In this document: positions 6,107-13,100 of the stretch, one piece after another | Layout of the letters: each line of letters starts with the position of its first letter | Numbering within the stretch: the first letter of the stretch is position 1 | NCBI GenBank assembly: GCA_016765235.1 | Contig: JAESQH010000045.1 | Location: 1-15,399 of the forward strand | Length of the DNA stretch: 15,399 nucleotides | Direction: 5' to 3' | Origin: Paracoccaceae bacterium | GTDB taxonomy: Bacteria; Pseudomonadota; Alphaproteobacteria; Rhodobacterales; Rhodobacteraceae | Made by a program: the position numbers and the translations under genes | The notes under the pieces: model-generated | Database searches by the model: none | The model's input: the letters and a program-made list of their open reading frames with translations, nothing else | What the model was told of the DNA's origin: nothing

Positions 6107-6122
6107 ATATACATGCGTATAT
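6107..6122. repeat. Palindrome between integrase and attachment site
   Basis: ATATACATGCGTATAT has 6-bp arms (ATATAC/GTATAT) around a 4-nt centre. It adjoins the furthest upstream integrase start codon (6104-6106) and lies 34 nt before the tRNA-Phe fragment. It could be an operator for the integrase gene or an accessory recombination site. AT-rich palindromes of this length can also arise by chance. Confidence 0.3.
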
Positions 6123-6155
6123 CAACGTGCAAGAATGATGAAGGATGTATTTACT

Positions 6156-6205
6156 GCGGATTGAAAATTCGCGTGTCGGTGGTTCAAATCCGCCCCCGGG
6201 CACCA
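6156..6205 (+). other. 3' half of a tRNA-Phe(GAA) gene: attachment site (attR)
   Basis: The 50 nt correspond to the 3' part of a tRNA-Phe: anticodon arm GCGGA-TTGAAAA-TTCGC with anticodon GAA at 6163-6165, variable region GTGTC, T arm GGTGG-TTCAAAT-CCGCC, acceptor 3' strand CCCGGGC and encoded ACCA. One anticodon-stem pair is G.T. No 5' half (D arm and 5' acceptor strand) precedes it, so this is not a functional tRNA gene. It is the duplicated tRNA end left by integration, next to the integrase gene. Its orientation places the intact tRNA at the other end of the element, off-window to the left. Confidence 0.88.
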
Positions 6206-6647
6206 CTTATTTCAATAGGTTAGGTTGATTTCTTGTATTCGGAAGATTCGATGGGATCCGTGTAGGGGTACTTTTGCCTCTTACTGACTCGCTAGTACGT
6301 TGCATCGTTATGCACCCAAACTTTGACTAGGCAACAACTGACCACATTGAGAGCTTTCGAATTGGGCTGTAAATAAGTTCTGCTTCTGGCAAAGGCTCCA
6401 TCACAGCCGACCTTCGGTTTTTTTTACGTTTAGACGCAAAACCCGATCCAAAACTTCTTAGCTTGGAATTGATGGGCCGCCTAGGCAGGGCTGTCAATCA
6501 AGCTGATATAAGAGCGGCCGCTTGGTTAGGACCATATCGAACGCTGGTAGCGTAGATGATCCAAAAAAACGTCGTGTTCGTTCTTTACCTTCAAATCTAC
6601 ACCCTACAGCCTTACGAAATATTCTTCGTCGAAGAATCGAGGTCCAC
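6206..6647. other. Region without recognisable genes between attachment site and IS3 remnant
   Basis: About 440 nt with no supported gene. It holds a possible weak terminator (6407-6425) and a perfect palindrome ATTCTTCG-T-CGAAGAAT (6621-6637) just outside the IS remnant. A short plus-strand reading frame at 6522-6713 runs into the IS inverted repeat and has no ribosome-binding site. The region looks like decayed accessory DNA. Confidence 0.5.
6407..6425 (+). terminator. Possible weak rho-independent terminator
   Basis: CCGA-CCT-TCGG forms a 4-bp stem with a 3-nt loop, followed at once by eight T residues. The stem is short, and no gene ends just upstream on the plus strand, so this may be a relic or chance. 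Confidence 0.3.
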
Positions 6648-6688
6648 GGTAATCCCCCCAATTTTTTAATGGGGCTCTTTAGTAGAAT

Positions 6689-6930
6689 TCAGACCGCATT
6701 TCTTAGCTTCTGAATTGATGTTATTCCTCCGATGCCCATGTTGGGGCGTTCCGCTGCTCGGCAGTGGTTTGCTTGCAAACCATGAGAAGGGTTGTTGTAA
6801 GTCCAGAGTCAGCGTGTTGCGTGATTTTGAACATCTTCGATCCTTTAAAAGTGGCATCGGTCCTGCCATTCGGTTCTGACCTTTTAGTGTCGAACTGCCC
6901 ACTAGTCCATCTCCTTGCGTTGGGATGGCC
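6689..6930 (-). pseudogene. IS3-family transposase orfB, both ends only (DDE core deleted)
   Basis: In the -1 frame after orfA the minus strand reads KVVRPSQRKEMD, a stop, then WAV, which is the usual beginning of an IS3-family OrfB (VRPSQRREMA..AV). After damaged sequence the frame ends RPNMGIGGITSIQKLRNAV and a stop at 6689, matching the family's C-terminal 'YN..RPNMAIGGITP.QKL.MA'. The whole integrase core with the DDE residues, about 600 bp, is missing, so no transposase can be made. OrfA and orfB are joined over an A-run (5 A) where the family uses a programmed -1 frameshift. Confidence 0.7.
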
Positions 6931-7275
6931 TCACCACCTTTTTCCAAGCGCTTCCTTCAGCAAATCGGCCTGCAAACACTTCTCCGCATACATTCTCTTC
7001 AAGCGTTTGTTTTCTCCCTCCAGAACCTTCATTCGCGAAATCAGCGATGCATCCACTCTCGATCATGCCTACGCATAATCAGTCATGCAGCGCATGCCGC
7101 CAAACTTCGACCGCTATTTATAAAAGCTGGCGTTGCCTCTCGGTGATTGTTACGATCACCTGTCGGCCAATGGCATCATGCCATGCTCGCGGCAAAGTTC
7201 AGTAACAGGTACCCCGCCCTCTGCTTGTTTCAATATGCTCATAATTTGAGCATCACTATATTTGGACTGTTTCAT
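6931..7275 (-). pseudogene. IS3-family transposase orfA, disrupted
   Basis: The ATG at 7275 has a good ribosome-binding site (GAGGA, 7-nt spacer). The reading begins MKQSKYSDAQIMSILKQAEG and continues through 'VPVTELCREHGM', the helix-turn-helix of IS3-family OrfA. After a short damaged segment, FYK-stop-RSKFGGM appears where the family has FYKWRSKFGGM, a TGG to TAG nonsense change. Further stops follow, then an intact stretch 'DASLISRMKVLEGENKRLKRMYAEK', the leucine-zipper region, to GKRW and the natural stop at 6931. The gene is dead but still easy to recognise, so the insertion is not very old. Confidence 0.75.
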
Positions 7276-7346
7276 CAGAAATTCCTCGTCCGTTTTGGCA
7301 AAAGATATTCTATTTTCAAAAGCTATCAAATTTCGGTGGGATTACC

Positions 7347-7789
7347 ATCCCACCTGGCGAGAAATATCTTCATCAAACAGCGAAGCGAGGATACCCTGAA
7401 CCGGTAGGTGAATTAGGAGTGAGGCGGTATGAAGCTCCTGCGGCCAATTTAAAACTGTCTGCGTCTCCACAGTTTGCTCGAAGTGCAGTTATGCGAGATT
7501 GCATTCCTGCTTGATCTTCTGCGGCCACATAGAAAACAACTCCCAGTTAGGTAATCGCTCCGAATGCTTTTCTAAACTTGGGCTGAGCGTGGGAACAGTC
7601 CATTTGTTATGAAAGAGCTGGCTGGGTGCAAAAGCATTGCACAACGCAACGGTATGTTGGTGCTGGTGAACATCCGTCTCGCGGTGCTTTGGAGCAATAG
7701 ACTCTAATCACCAGTTGAACGGGCGACCAAGGGCGATTTAGTGAATGCAAAGCCACTGTAAGGCAAACGGTTAGGTGTATCCAATTTTG
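7347..7789. other. Region without recognisable genes
   Basis: About 440 nt with no coding frame that I can support on either strand. CTCCTGCGGCCAATTT (near 7435-7450) and CTTCTGCGGCCACAT (near 7517-7531) look like two diverged copies of a short motif. It may be further insertion-sequence debris, but I see no transposase residues. Confidence 0.4.
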
Positions 7790-8647
7790 TCAAACTTCAT
7801 AACCAAACTTTTTCATTTGCCTGCCGTGTACAACTCTTATCGTTGCTACCTGCTGTTCAGTGAGTTCGTGTTCCCACTGGCCCGTTTTTCCGCTTCCGAA
7901 AAATTTCTCTAGATTTTTGGGTTTCTCCGTGAACCCAGATGTTTCTTCTAGGTTTTGAAGCGATTTGAAAGAACTTAATTCGATTGCTTTTCCCAACTCT
8001 TTCTTGGACGGAAATTGGCGAAGGTGCGTGGTCAAAGCTCCAAATGACTTTTCTGGGTCAGCATGCATGTCCTCATATCGAAGCGTCATCATCGCTGGAT
8101 GTTCGGATTTTGTCCAGCTTTCCACATTCTCGCTCCAACTGCCATAGACTTCACCAACAGTTTTTATTGAGTTATTGGGTCTATGTCCCGGAGTTGACAT
8201 AATGCGAATTGTATCATCGATGCTTTGGCCGATGTGATGGCTAAAGGAGATTGCAACATCTAAGGGGTTGCGGACTATATATACCGCGCCGGCTGTTACC
8301 GAAAAGTTAATAGTAGGGTGCCCGTTCGACTTGATAAGAGCGTTGTGGGTTTTCACCAGCAGAACTCCGGTGTTATTTGCCGCAACGGCGCGCTGGACTT
8401 TCGCGCGCACCGCATCAATTTCTGCCGCGGTACATTCGGCTACCGGTTTTTCCAAAAAATGCTGATATTGGGCCGCGCCAATATCCCACGCAGTAAGGCG
8501 CTGTAATTTGTTGATATCTTGTGGCTCAATATCAAGTCCGTTCTCCATAACCGCATGTAAGTTATTGAGAAAACTTCTTACCCAAGTGTTTCCAGATTTT
8601 GGGTACGATGCCAGCCAAACGATTCCCGTTAGTTCACTATTTGCCAC
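7790..8647 (-). CDS. PAPS-dependent sulfotransferase
   Basis: 285-aa cytosolic-type sulfotransferase, transferring sulfate from PAPS to an unknown acceptor hydroxyl. Motifs: the 5'-phosphosulfate loop YPKSGNTW (15-22); KTHN with the candidate catalytic His101 (99-102); the 3'-phosphate-binding segment VYIVRNPLDVAISFSHH (122-138), with Arg126 and Ser134; RYEDM (190-194); and the C-terminal FFGSGKTGQWEHEL (249-262), corresponding to the RKGxxGDWK motif with changes. All expected motifs are there and the length is normal. The start is GTG at 8647 with an AAGGAA ribosome-binding site that overlaps the stop codon of the upstream gene; the 6-nt gap implies one operon with the CRTAC1-like gene. The acceptor could be a small molecule, a polysaccharide or a protein; sequence alone does not tell. 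Confidence 0.9.
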   Translation of the reverse strand: MANSELTGIVWLASYPKSGNTWVRSFLNNLHAVMENGLDIEPQDINKLQRLTAWDIGAAQYQHFLEKPVAECTAAEIDAVRAKVQRAVAANNTGVLLVKTHNALIKSNGHPTINFSVTAGAVYIVRNPLDVAISFSHHIGQSIDDTIRIMSTPGHRPNNSIKTVGEVYGSWSENVESWTKSEHPAMMTLRYEDMHADPEKSFGALTTHLRQFPSKKELGKAIELSSFKSLQNLEETSGFTEKPKNLEKFFGSGKTGQWEHELTEQQVATIRVVHGRQMKKFGYEV

Positions 8648-8653
8648 AGTATT

Positions 8654-10630
8654 TTATTCCTTTTCGCCGGTTCGGCTAATTGTGTACATGCTTCCGACTG
8701 AAAAATTGCCAGGTAAGATAGATGTTTGTCCAGTAGACCAAAAAACCTCGATCTCATCGATAGTTACCCCTTCGCCGAGGCCAAAGTATAGCTTGGAAGA
8801 GTCATAAGATAGAAAGCCGCCACCTGTCTGGATCTCGCGCATCTGTTTTCCACCATCGCTTTGATGGATTATAACTTTGCAACCGACACAAAAATTGTTT
8901 CCGATTTCATCGCTGAATTTAAACCCAATGCGGTTCTCGCTTTGTGAGTTGTTGCGTAGCGCGATAATTGGTCCGTTTACTGCTTGGCCGACCATATCAA
9001 TATCTCCATCACCGTCCCAATCGATCGAAGTCATACTGTTAATTATAAGGTATTCCTCTAATCCGGACTCCGTCGTTTTATTGGTGAAAGAAGCCGTTCC
9101 ATCGTTTTCAAAATACATGTTGGACGGAGATATATTCGTAACAATCCAACTGCCATTCGTAACGTAGATATCGATCGTGCCGTTTAAATCGAAGTCTTCG
9201 GTTTTTGCATCCCACGCCCACCCGCCCACACCAGCGCCGGATTCTTCAGCGGTGTCGATGTAGCTTCCGTCAGCTTGGAGCATCAGCATCGCATTGGAGC
9301 CTCGCTTTTGCTTGATGCCAAGCGCGAATTCTTCATCTGAAGGTTTGCTCTGTGGTCTAAAGTGGGTTTCACATAAAAGACGAATACGAGATTGAGATTC
9401 ATCAATGAAACCACATACTTCTGGATCGTCTTTTTGAATGGCAATATCCTTAATCATCATTGATTTACATTCTAATTCGTACTCGGGGCCCTTGCCGACA
9501 CAGTTATCTGCTTTTGTTACATCGAGACGACGGCCGCCGGATTTATACCACAAATTCGAATTCAGATTCTGTTGGCATTTACTCGCCTCTGTAGGGTCAG
9601 AAATGCCGAAACAATACAGCTCTAGCGGTCTGAATTGCATGGAATCTTCAATACCTTCAGAGCGCCCGGCAATTTGTGAAAAATATAAATCTGGGCGTAA
9701 GTCACCATTCAAATCGGTTGATTTTACGGACATACTTGTGCTTGTCACAGCCTCTATTTTTCCGTCACTGGACAAATAACGCTCGAAGGATCCGTTTCCG
9801 TCACCGTAGTAAATTTGGTCGGTTATCTCGAAGTCGTTTCCTTCGACAATATCAAGGTAGCCATCAACATTTATGTCTGAAAGGATCATAGTCAAAGTTT
9901 CACCGGTAAAACCGTCTAACTCTAGATACCGGTCTCCGGATATATTGCCATCCTCGTTGAATATTACACGGTTTCGCGATTCCTCTCCTGGAAAGCGCCG
10001 ATACCAACCCGCTGCCCAGTTCCCAACAGCCAAATCAAAATAGCCATCTCTATCTACATCACCAAATGAGACCGCGTGAGCGAGTACCGCGTCGGGCTGG
10101 TTATTGATTTGCGACGTCCGCGAAAAGTCGAACGAGCCGTTGTCGTTCCACAAAACATGCATTCCTGCGTGATAGCCGGAGATGAAAATATCCAGCCACC
10201 CATCGTTGTTTAAGTCTACAAAGCCTGCCAGCATCCCCGGAAAATCGACCCAAGTGCCCATGCTTATCGAAACTTCGGTAAATTTGCCGTCGCCTCCGTT
10301 CTCGAACAGATGCATACCTTTGTCGGTTGATGCCAGCACAAGATCGTCATCACCGTCGTTGTCGAAATCACCAGAACTTATGCCGCGGCCGTTCCAGAAG
10401 GGCGGCCAAAAATCCCGAAACGAGAAGTCGAGCGGCCTTGACACCCCAATGTCGGAGCCGTCCATTCGGGTGAATAAGTGGTCCGCTGGCGACGACATTT
10501 CGGTGAATGGTTGCGAGGTAACTACAACAGTACCAGTTTCAGCTGCCACCATGCTGGGAGCCATGAGAATTAGACCCAGAAACACACTTGGCAGAAGGGT
10601 AAGAAGCTTGGTGGAACTGTTGTGGGTCAT
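8654..10630 (-). CDS. Exported FG-GAP repeat / ASPIC-UnbV (CRTAC1-like) protein
   Basis: 658-aa protein with an N-terminal signal peptide (hydrophobic 9-28, cleavage near Ala30). Seven FG-GAP/VCBS-type calcium-binding loops of form D-x-[DN]-x-D-G-x-x-D are visible at about 88, 139, 190, 252, 306, 479 and 537, enough for a beta-propeller. The C-terminal 90 residues (NRIGFKFSDEIGNNFCVGCKV ... VTIDEIEVFWSTGQ) match the ASPIC/UnbV domain found at the end of CRTAC1 proteins. Between loops five and six lies an unusual insert of about 100 residues with six cysteines (340, 352, 377, 388, 406, 420), and the ASPIC domain has a CxxC (581, 584); disulfides fit an exported protein. It should act in the periplasm or at the surface, perhaps in adhesion or glycan binding; no enzyme motif is seen. 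No clear ribosome-binding site precedes the ATG. Confidence 0.9.
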   Translation of the reverse strand: MTHNSSTKLLTLLPSVFLGLILMAPSMVAAETGTVVVTSQPFTEMSSPADHLFTRMDGSDIGVSRPLDFSFRDFWPPFWNGRGISSGDFDNDGDDDLVLASTDKGMHLFENGGDGKFTEVSISMGTWVDFPGMLAGFVDLNNDGWLDIFISGYHAGMHVLWNDNGSFDFSRTSQINNQPDAVLAHAVSFGDVDRDGYFDLAVGNWAAGWYRRFPGEESRNRVIFNEDGNISGDRYLELDGFTGETLTMILSDINVDGYLDIVEGNDFEITDQIYYGDGNGSFERYLSSDGKIEAVTSTSMSVKSTDLNGDLRPDLYFSQIAGRSEGIEDSMQFRPLELYCFGISDPTEASKCQQNLNSNLWYKSGGRRLDVTKADNCVGKGPEYELECKSMMIKDIAIQKDDPEVCGFIDESQSRIRLLCETHFRPQSKPSDEEFALGIKQKRGSNAMLMLQADGSYIDTAEESGAGVGGWAWDAKTEDFDLNGTIDIYVTNGSWIVTNISPSNMYFENDGTASFTNKTTESGLEEYLIINSMTSIDWDGDGDIDMVGQAVNGPIIALRNNSQSENRIGFKFSDEIGNNFCVGCKVIIHQSDGGKQMREIQTGGGFLSYDSSKLYFGLGEGVTIDEIEVFWSTGQTSILPGNFSVGSMYTISRTGEKE

Positions 10631-10673
10631 GAGGGCTCGATTGTCTTGCTTTTGGAGATAAATATGTGCGGCG

Positions 10674-10701
10674 ACAGTAAGGTCGAGACGCGTAATGTCA
10701 A
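10674..10701 (-). promoter_or_regulatory. Candidate promoter of the CRTAC1-sulfotransferase operon
   Basis: On the minus strand a perfect TTGACA (10701-10696) is followed after 16 nt by TACTGT (10679-10674), a moderate -10 match. The leader would be about 35-40 nt long before the ATG at 10630. The -35 is strong and well placed; the -10 is weak. Confidence 0.45.
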
Positions 10702-10896
10702 TTGAACAGGTTGATTTTTATGGTGCAAAGAATCACAAAATTGGACGCTGTAAGCTCGGACCATTCCTGTTAACCTAATAGTTGGATAAATTGTTGAAAA
10801 TATTGATTAAAAACATGACAACGGGGTGTTTTTGTGCGAAGCAGGAACAAATAACAATTGGGAAGTAGTTAAATGGCAGTGTTCAAAGGAAATAAG

Positions 10897-11781
10897 ATGA
10901 AGAATTTATTGTTGGCATCGACAGCAGTTGTACTATTGAGTTCGGCAACCCCGGGTTTTGCGCAAGGTGTTGGAAGCGGCGCGTGGGTGTCCGTTGAGGG
11001 TGGAGTGGCCGCTATATCAACTGGTTACGACAGCTACATGTACTCCGTTGAATCGACGGATCCCGATGCCGAAACAATTCCAGGAACTGGAATTAACATG
11101 TTTTTCGAGGTGGGAATTAATATTCCGAATACCCCGTATTCTGTTGGGCTGGGTTTTAGAAATTCTTCGAATGGTTCATCACTTTATGAATCGACCTATG
11201 ACTCGTTTTACTCTAGCTACGATACGTCCGATTCGAGTAATGAAGGCTCGTTCACCACGCTTGATTTTGAAATTGGCCGTGATATTGGACTAGGTGGCGT
11301 GGGCAGCGGCCGTGTGACATTAGGTGTCCGTGGTGCGCAGGTTGGCATAGCAAGCAGCGGATATTATTCTGATTATTATAGCTCTGGTTATAATTCGCAA
11401 TCCGCCAGTTTCATTGGCGCTGGACCACGTGTCGCGTTAGAGGCTTCAGTGCCGGTAATGAACCGTGTGAGTTTCGATGCTGAAGTGGGTGTTGCGATGT
11501 TGTTCGGTACAACGACCAGTTCCTCGGATTCGTATTCGTATGGCGGCGGCCCTTCTGGGTATAGCATCCACGGTCCTTCACGTAGCTCTAGCGATACATC
11601 GTCTTCTACCGTTACCAACATCGATTTCTCGGCAGCACTGTCTTACTTGATCGGATCAAATTCTAAAGTTTCGCTGGGGTATCGCAGCGAAAGCTTCACG
11701 GGCTTGAATTTGGGTGGTTATGGTTACGCAGATACAATGACCGATCAGGGCGCATTCCTGAAATTCACAACTGGATTCTAG
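10897..11781 (+). CDS. Outer-membrane beta-barrel protein with Ser/Tyr/Asp-rich loops
   Basis: 294-aa protein. The ATG at 10897 is preferred over 10873: AAGGA sits 6 nt upstream and it gives a standard signal peptide MKNLLLASTAVVLLSSATPGFA cut before Gln23. Alternating hydrophobic strands (AWVSVEGGVAAI, YSVGLGFRN, RVTLGVRGAQVGIA, PRVALEASVP, VSFDAEVGVAML, IDFSAALSYLI, SKVSLGYRSESFTG, FLKFTTGF) and the terminal Phe identify an outer-membrane barrel, in general style like the Lpg1974/Legionella OMP families. Three predicted surface loops are extremely rich in Ser, Tyr, Asp and Gly: about 90-118, 153-168 and 206-238. The gene is divergent from the CRTAC1-like gene and closed by a strong terminator. 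Pore, adhesin or receptor roles are all possible. Confidence 0.85.
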   Translation: MKNLLLASTAVVLLSSATPGFAQGVGSGAWVSVEGGVAAISTGYDSYMYSVESTDPDAETIPGTGINMFFEVGINIPNTPYSVGLGFRNSSNGSSLYESTYDSFYSSYDTSDSSNEGSFTTLDFEIGRDIGLGGVGSGRVTLGVRGAQVGIASSGYYSDYYSSGYNSQSASFIGAGPRVALEASVPVMNRVSFDAEVGVAMLFGTTTSSSDSYSYGGGPSGYSIHGPSRSSSDTSSSTVTNIDFSAALSYLIGSNSKVSLGYRSESFTGLNLGGYGYADTMTDQGAFLKFTTGF

Positions 11782-11801
11782 TAATATATAATCTAAACAA
11801 G

Positions 11802-11831
11802 GGCCCGGGCGAAATTGCCTGGGCCTTTTTT
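11802..11831 (+). terminator. Rho-independent terminator of the outer-membrane protein gene
   Basis: GGCCCGGGC (11802-11810) and GCCTGGGCC (11817-11825) form a 9-bp GC-rich stem with one G.T pair and a 6-nt loop, followed by six T. It lies 20 nt after the stop codon of the outer-membrane protein gene. Confidence 0.92.
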
Positions 11832-11834
11832 GGT

Positions 11835-11856
11835 TATACTGACCGGCTCGGTCAGT
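11835..11856 (+). promoter_or_regulatory. TetR-type operator overlapping the permease promoter
   Basis: ACTGACCGGCTCGGTCAGT (11838-11856) is a perfect inverted repeat with 8-bp arms and a 3-nt centre, the form of TetR-family operators (TGACCGnnnCGGTCA). A good -10 box TATACT (11835-11840) shares its last three bases with the left arm, so a bound repressor would block transcription of the permease gene starting at 11884. No convincing -35 is seen because the terminator lies there. No TetR gene is present in the window. Confidence 0.7.
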
Positions 11857-11883
11857 TTTAGTGTAAGATGAAGGGTTTGAACG

Positions 11884-13020
11884 ATGTTAGCTACGCTTAA
11901 AGTGCCTCCATACCGGATAATATTCGCGGGGCTTCTGGTTGTAGTTCTGGCATTTCTGTTCTGGACGGAGTCCCGATACCCGTCTCTGAACAACAAAGCA
12001 ATTATGGAAGGGTCCATCCAACTGGAGGACCCGCTCAGCTTTGAGGCCTTGCTGACCGTCGACCCCTCTATGCCAATGTGGAAAAAAATTGTGTTCACCA
12101 CGATAAACTGGGTGAAAACCAACAAGAATGGTATGACTTTCGGTGTTTTATTCGGCGCAGCTTTTCTAACCCTAATTCGATATTTGCCTGTGCGATCTTT
12201 TAGGGGAAGATACGCAAATTCGGCACTCGGGATGGCGATCGGCGCGCCATTGGGGGTTTGCGTCAACTGTGCAGCTCCGATAGCCAAGGGCATGTATAGT
12301 GCAGGCGCTAGGGCTGAAACCACTTTATCGGCAATGATCGCTTCACCAACTTTGAATATTGTCGTTCTGACGATGGCTTTCTCGCTATTTCCAATTGAAA
12401 TAGCTGTAACAAAACTAGCATTAAGCATATTCGTAATCTTGATTGTTGTGCCCATGGTGATCCGGCTTACTCCTGAGGTCGAGTTATCTGAAGCCGCAAC
12501 CGCTGCAGAAGATGGTACCTGCGAATTGGATTTATCAAAACCAAAGTTAAATGAGTCACTAATATCTGCTGCTGGCGGGTTTGTGCGGGATTTCCTTAAA
12601 GATTTATGGTTCATTGCTTCTCTTACCATACCGTTAATGTTCCTCGCTGGGTTTCTTGGCGCAGTCGTAGGTAACCTCGTTCCACTAGAGTCATTTTCGA
12701 CAGCAGAGGTGACGTTCTTATTTTTGATTGTTGTGGCGGTAGTCGGTGTATTTCTACCTGTTCCTATAGGTTTTGATGTTGTCGTTGCCGGGACTCTCCT
12801 TTCGGCTGGTTTGTCCATTGGGTTCGTGATGACATTGGTTTTCACGTTGGGGATTTTTAGCGTTTATTCCTTCATAATTGTTGGCAGCACAATTTCGTGG
12901 AAAGTTTCCCGAAATATGGTGTTAACAATAGTAGTTCTCGGAGTGTTGGCGGGATATGGAATGCAAAAATTCCACGACCAGAGATTGGAAACAAGCCTAG
13001 AGTTTCTTATTTCGAATTAA
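11884..13020 (+). CDS. DUF318/ArsP-type permease
   Basis: 378-aa inner-membrane protein with about nine to ten transmembrane segments (about 11-28, 84-101, 112-130, 148-168, 172-194, 240-263, 275-295, 298-320, 322-338, 344-361). The segment GAPLGVCVNCAAPIAKGMYSAGA (120-142), with Cys126 and Cys129, followed by ASPTLNIVVLTM, fits the UPF0718/DUF318 permease family (Pfam PF03773), which includes the organoarsenical exporter ArsP; those proteins have a conserved cysteine-containing motif at this place. The substrate here is not known, and no ars genes are nearby. A soluble loop at about 40-80, probably periplasmic, may carry a partner-binding function. AAGGG lies 8 nt before the ATG. Transcription is probably controlled by the TetR-type palindrome just upstream. 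Confidence 0.82.
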   Translation: MLATLKVPPYRIIFAGLLVVVLAFLFWTESRYPSLNNKAIMEGSIQLEDPLSFEALLTVDPSMPMWKKIVFTTINWVKTNKNGMTFGVLFGAAFLTLIRYLPVRSFRGRYANSALGMAIGAPLGVCVNCAAPIAKGMYSAGARAETTLSAMIASPTLNIVVLTMAFSLFPIEIAVTKLALSIFVILIVVPMVIRLTPEVELSEAATAAEDGTCELDLSKPKLNESLISAAGGFVRDFLKDLWFIASLTIPLMFLAGFLGAVVGNLVPLESFSTAEVTFLFLIVVAVVGVFLPVPIGFDVVVAGTLLSAGLSIGFVMTLVFTLGIFSVYSFIIVGSTISWKVSRNMVLTIVVLGVLAGYGMQKFHDQRLETSLEFLISN

Positions 13021-13100
13021 GGGGCACGCTGTTTGAAACGAACGGCGGCTTTAGGAAGGTGCACCGCAGCACCAGACGTGCAACTAAACGGCGGCAAAGG

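Larger units (their letters stand above)
6648..7346 (-). mobile_element. Internally deleted IS3-family insertion sequence
   Basis: Matching ends are visible: GGTAATCCCCCCAATTTTT at 6648-6666, and on the minus strand GGTAATCCCACCGAAATTT at 7346-7328, imperfect inverted repeats of about 19 bp. Between them lie an orfA with a stop codon and an orfB reduced to its two ends. The copy is about 0.7 kb against the 1.2-1.5 kb usual for the family, so it is a non-autonomous relic. No flanking target duplication could be seen. The subgroup is not certain. Confidence 0.75.

Noticed and set aside
6156..6205. Functional tRNA-Phe gene
   Set aside because: Only the 3' half is present; no D arm or 5' acceptor strand precedes it, so it cannot fold into a tRNA.
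6666..6947. 93-codon minus-strand frame in the IS3 remnant
   Set aside because: It is out of frame with both transposase readings. The true orfB frame gives the family's N- and C-terminal motifs, so this frame is an accident.
6764..7407. Several plus-strand frames of 70-105 codons
   Set aside because: All are antisense to the IS3-family orfA/orfB readings and have no ribosome-binding sites or recognisable domains.
11793..12845. 350-codon minus-strand frame opposite the permease
   Set aside because: It is rich in Thr, Asn and Ser as expected for the shadow of a hydrophobic membrane protein; the plus strand has membrane segments, a family motif, a promoter and a ribosome-binding site.
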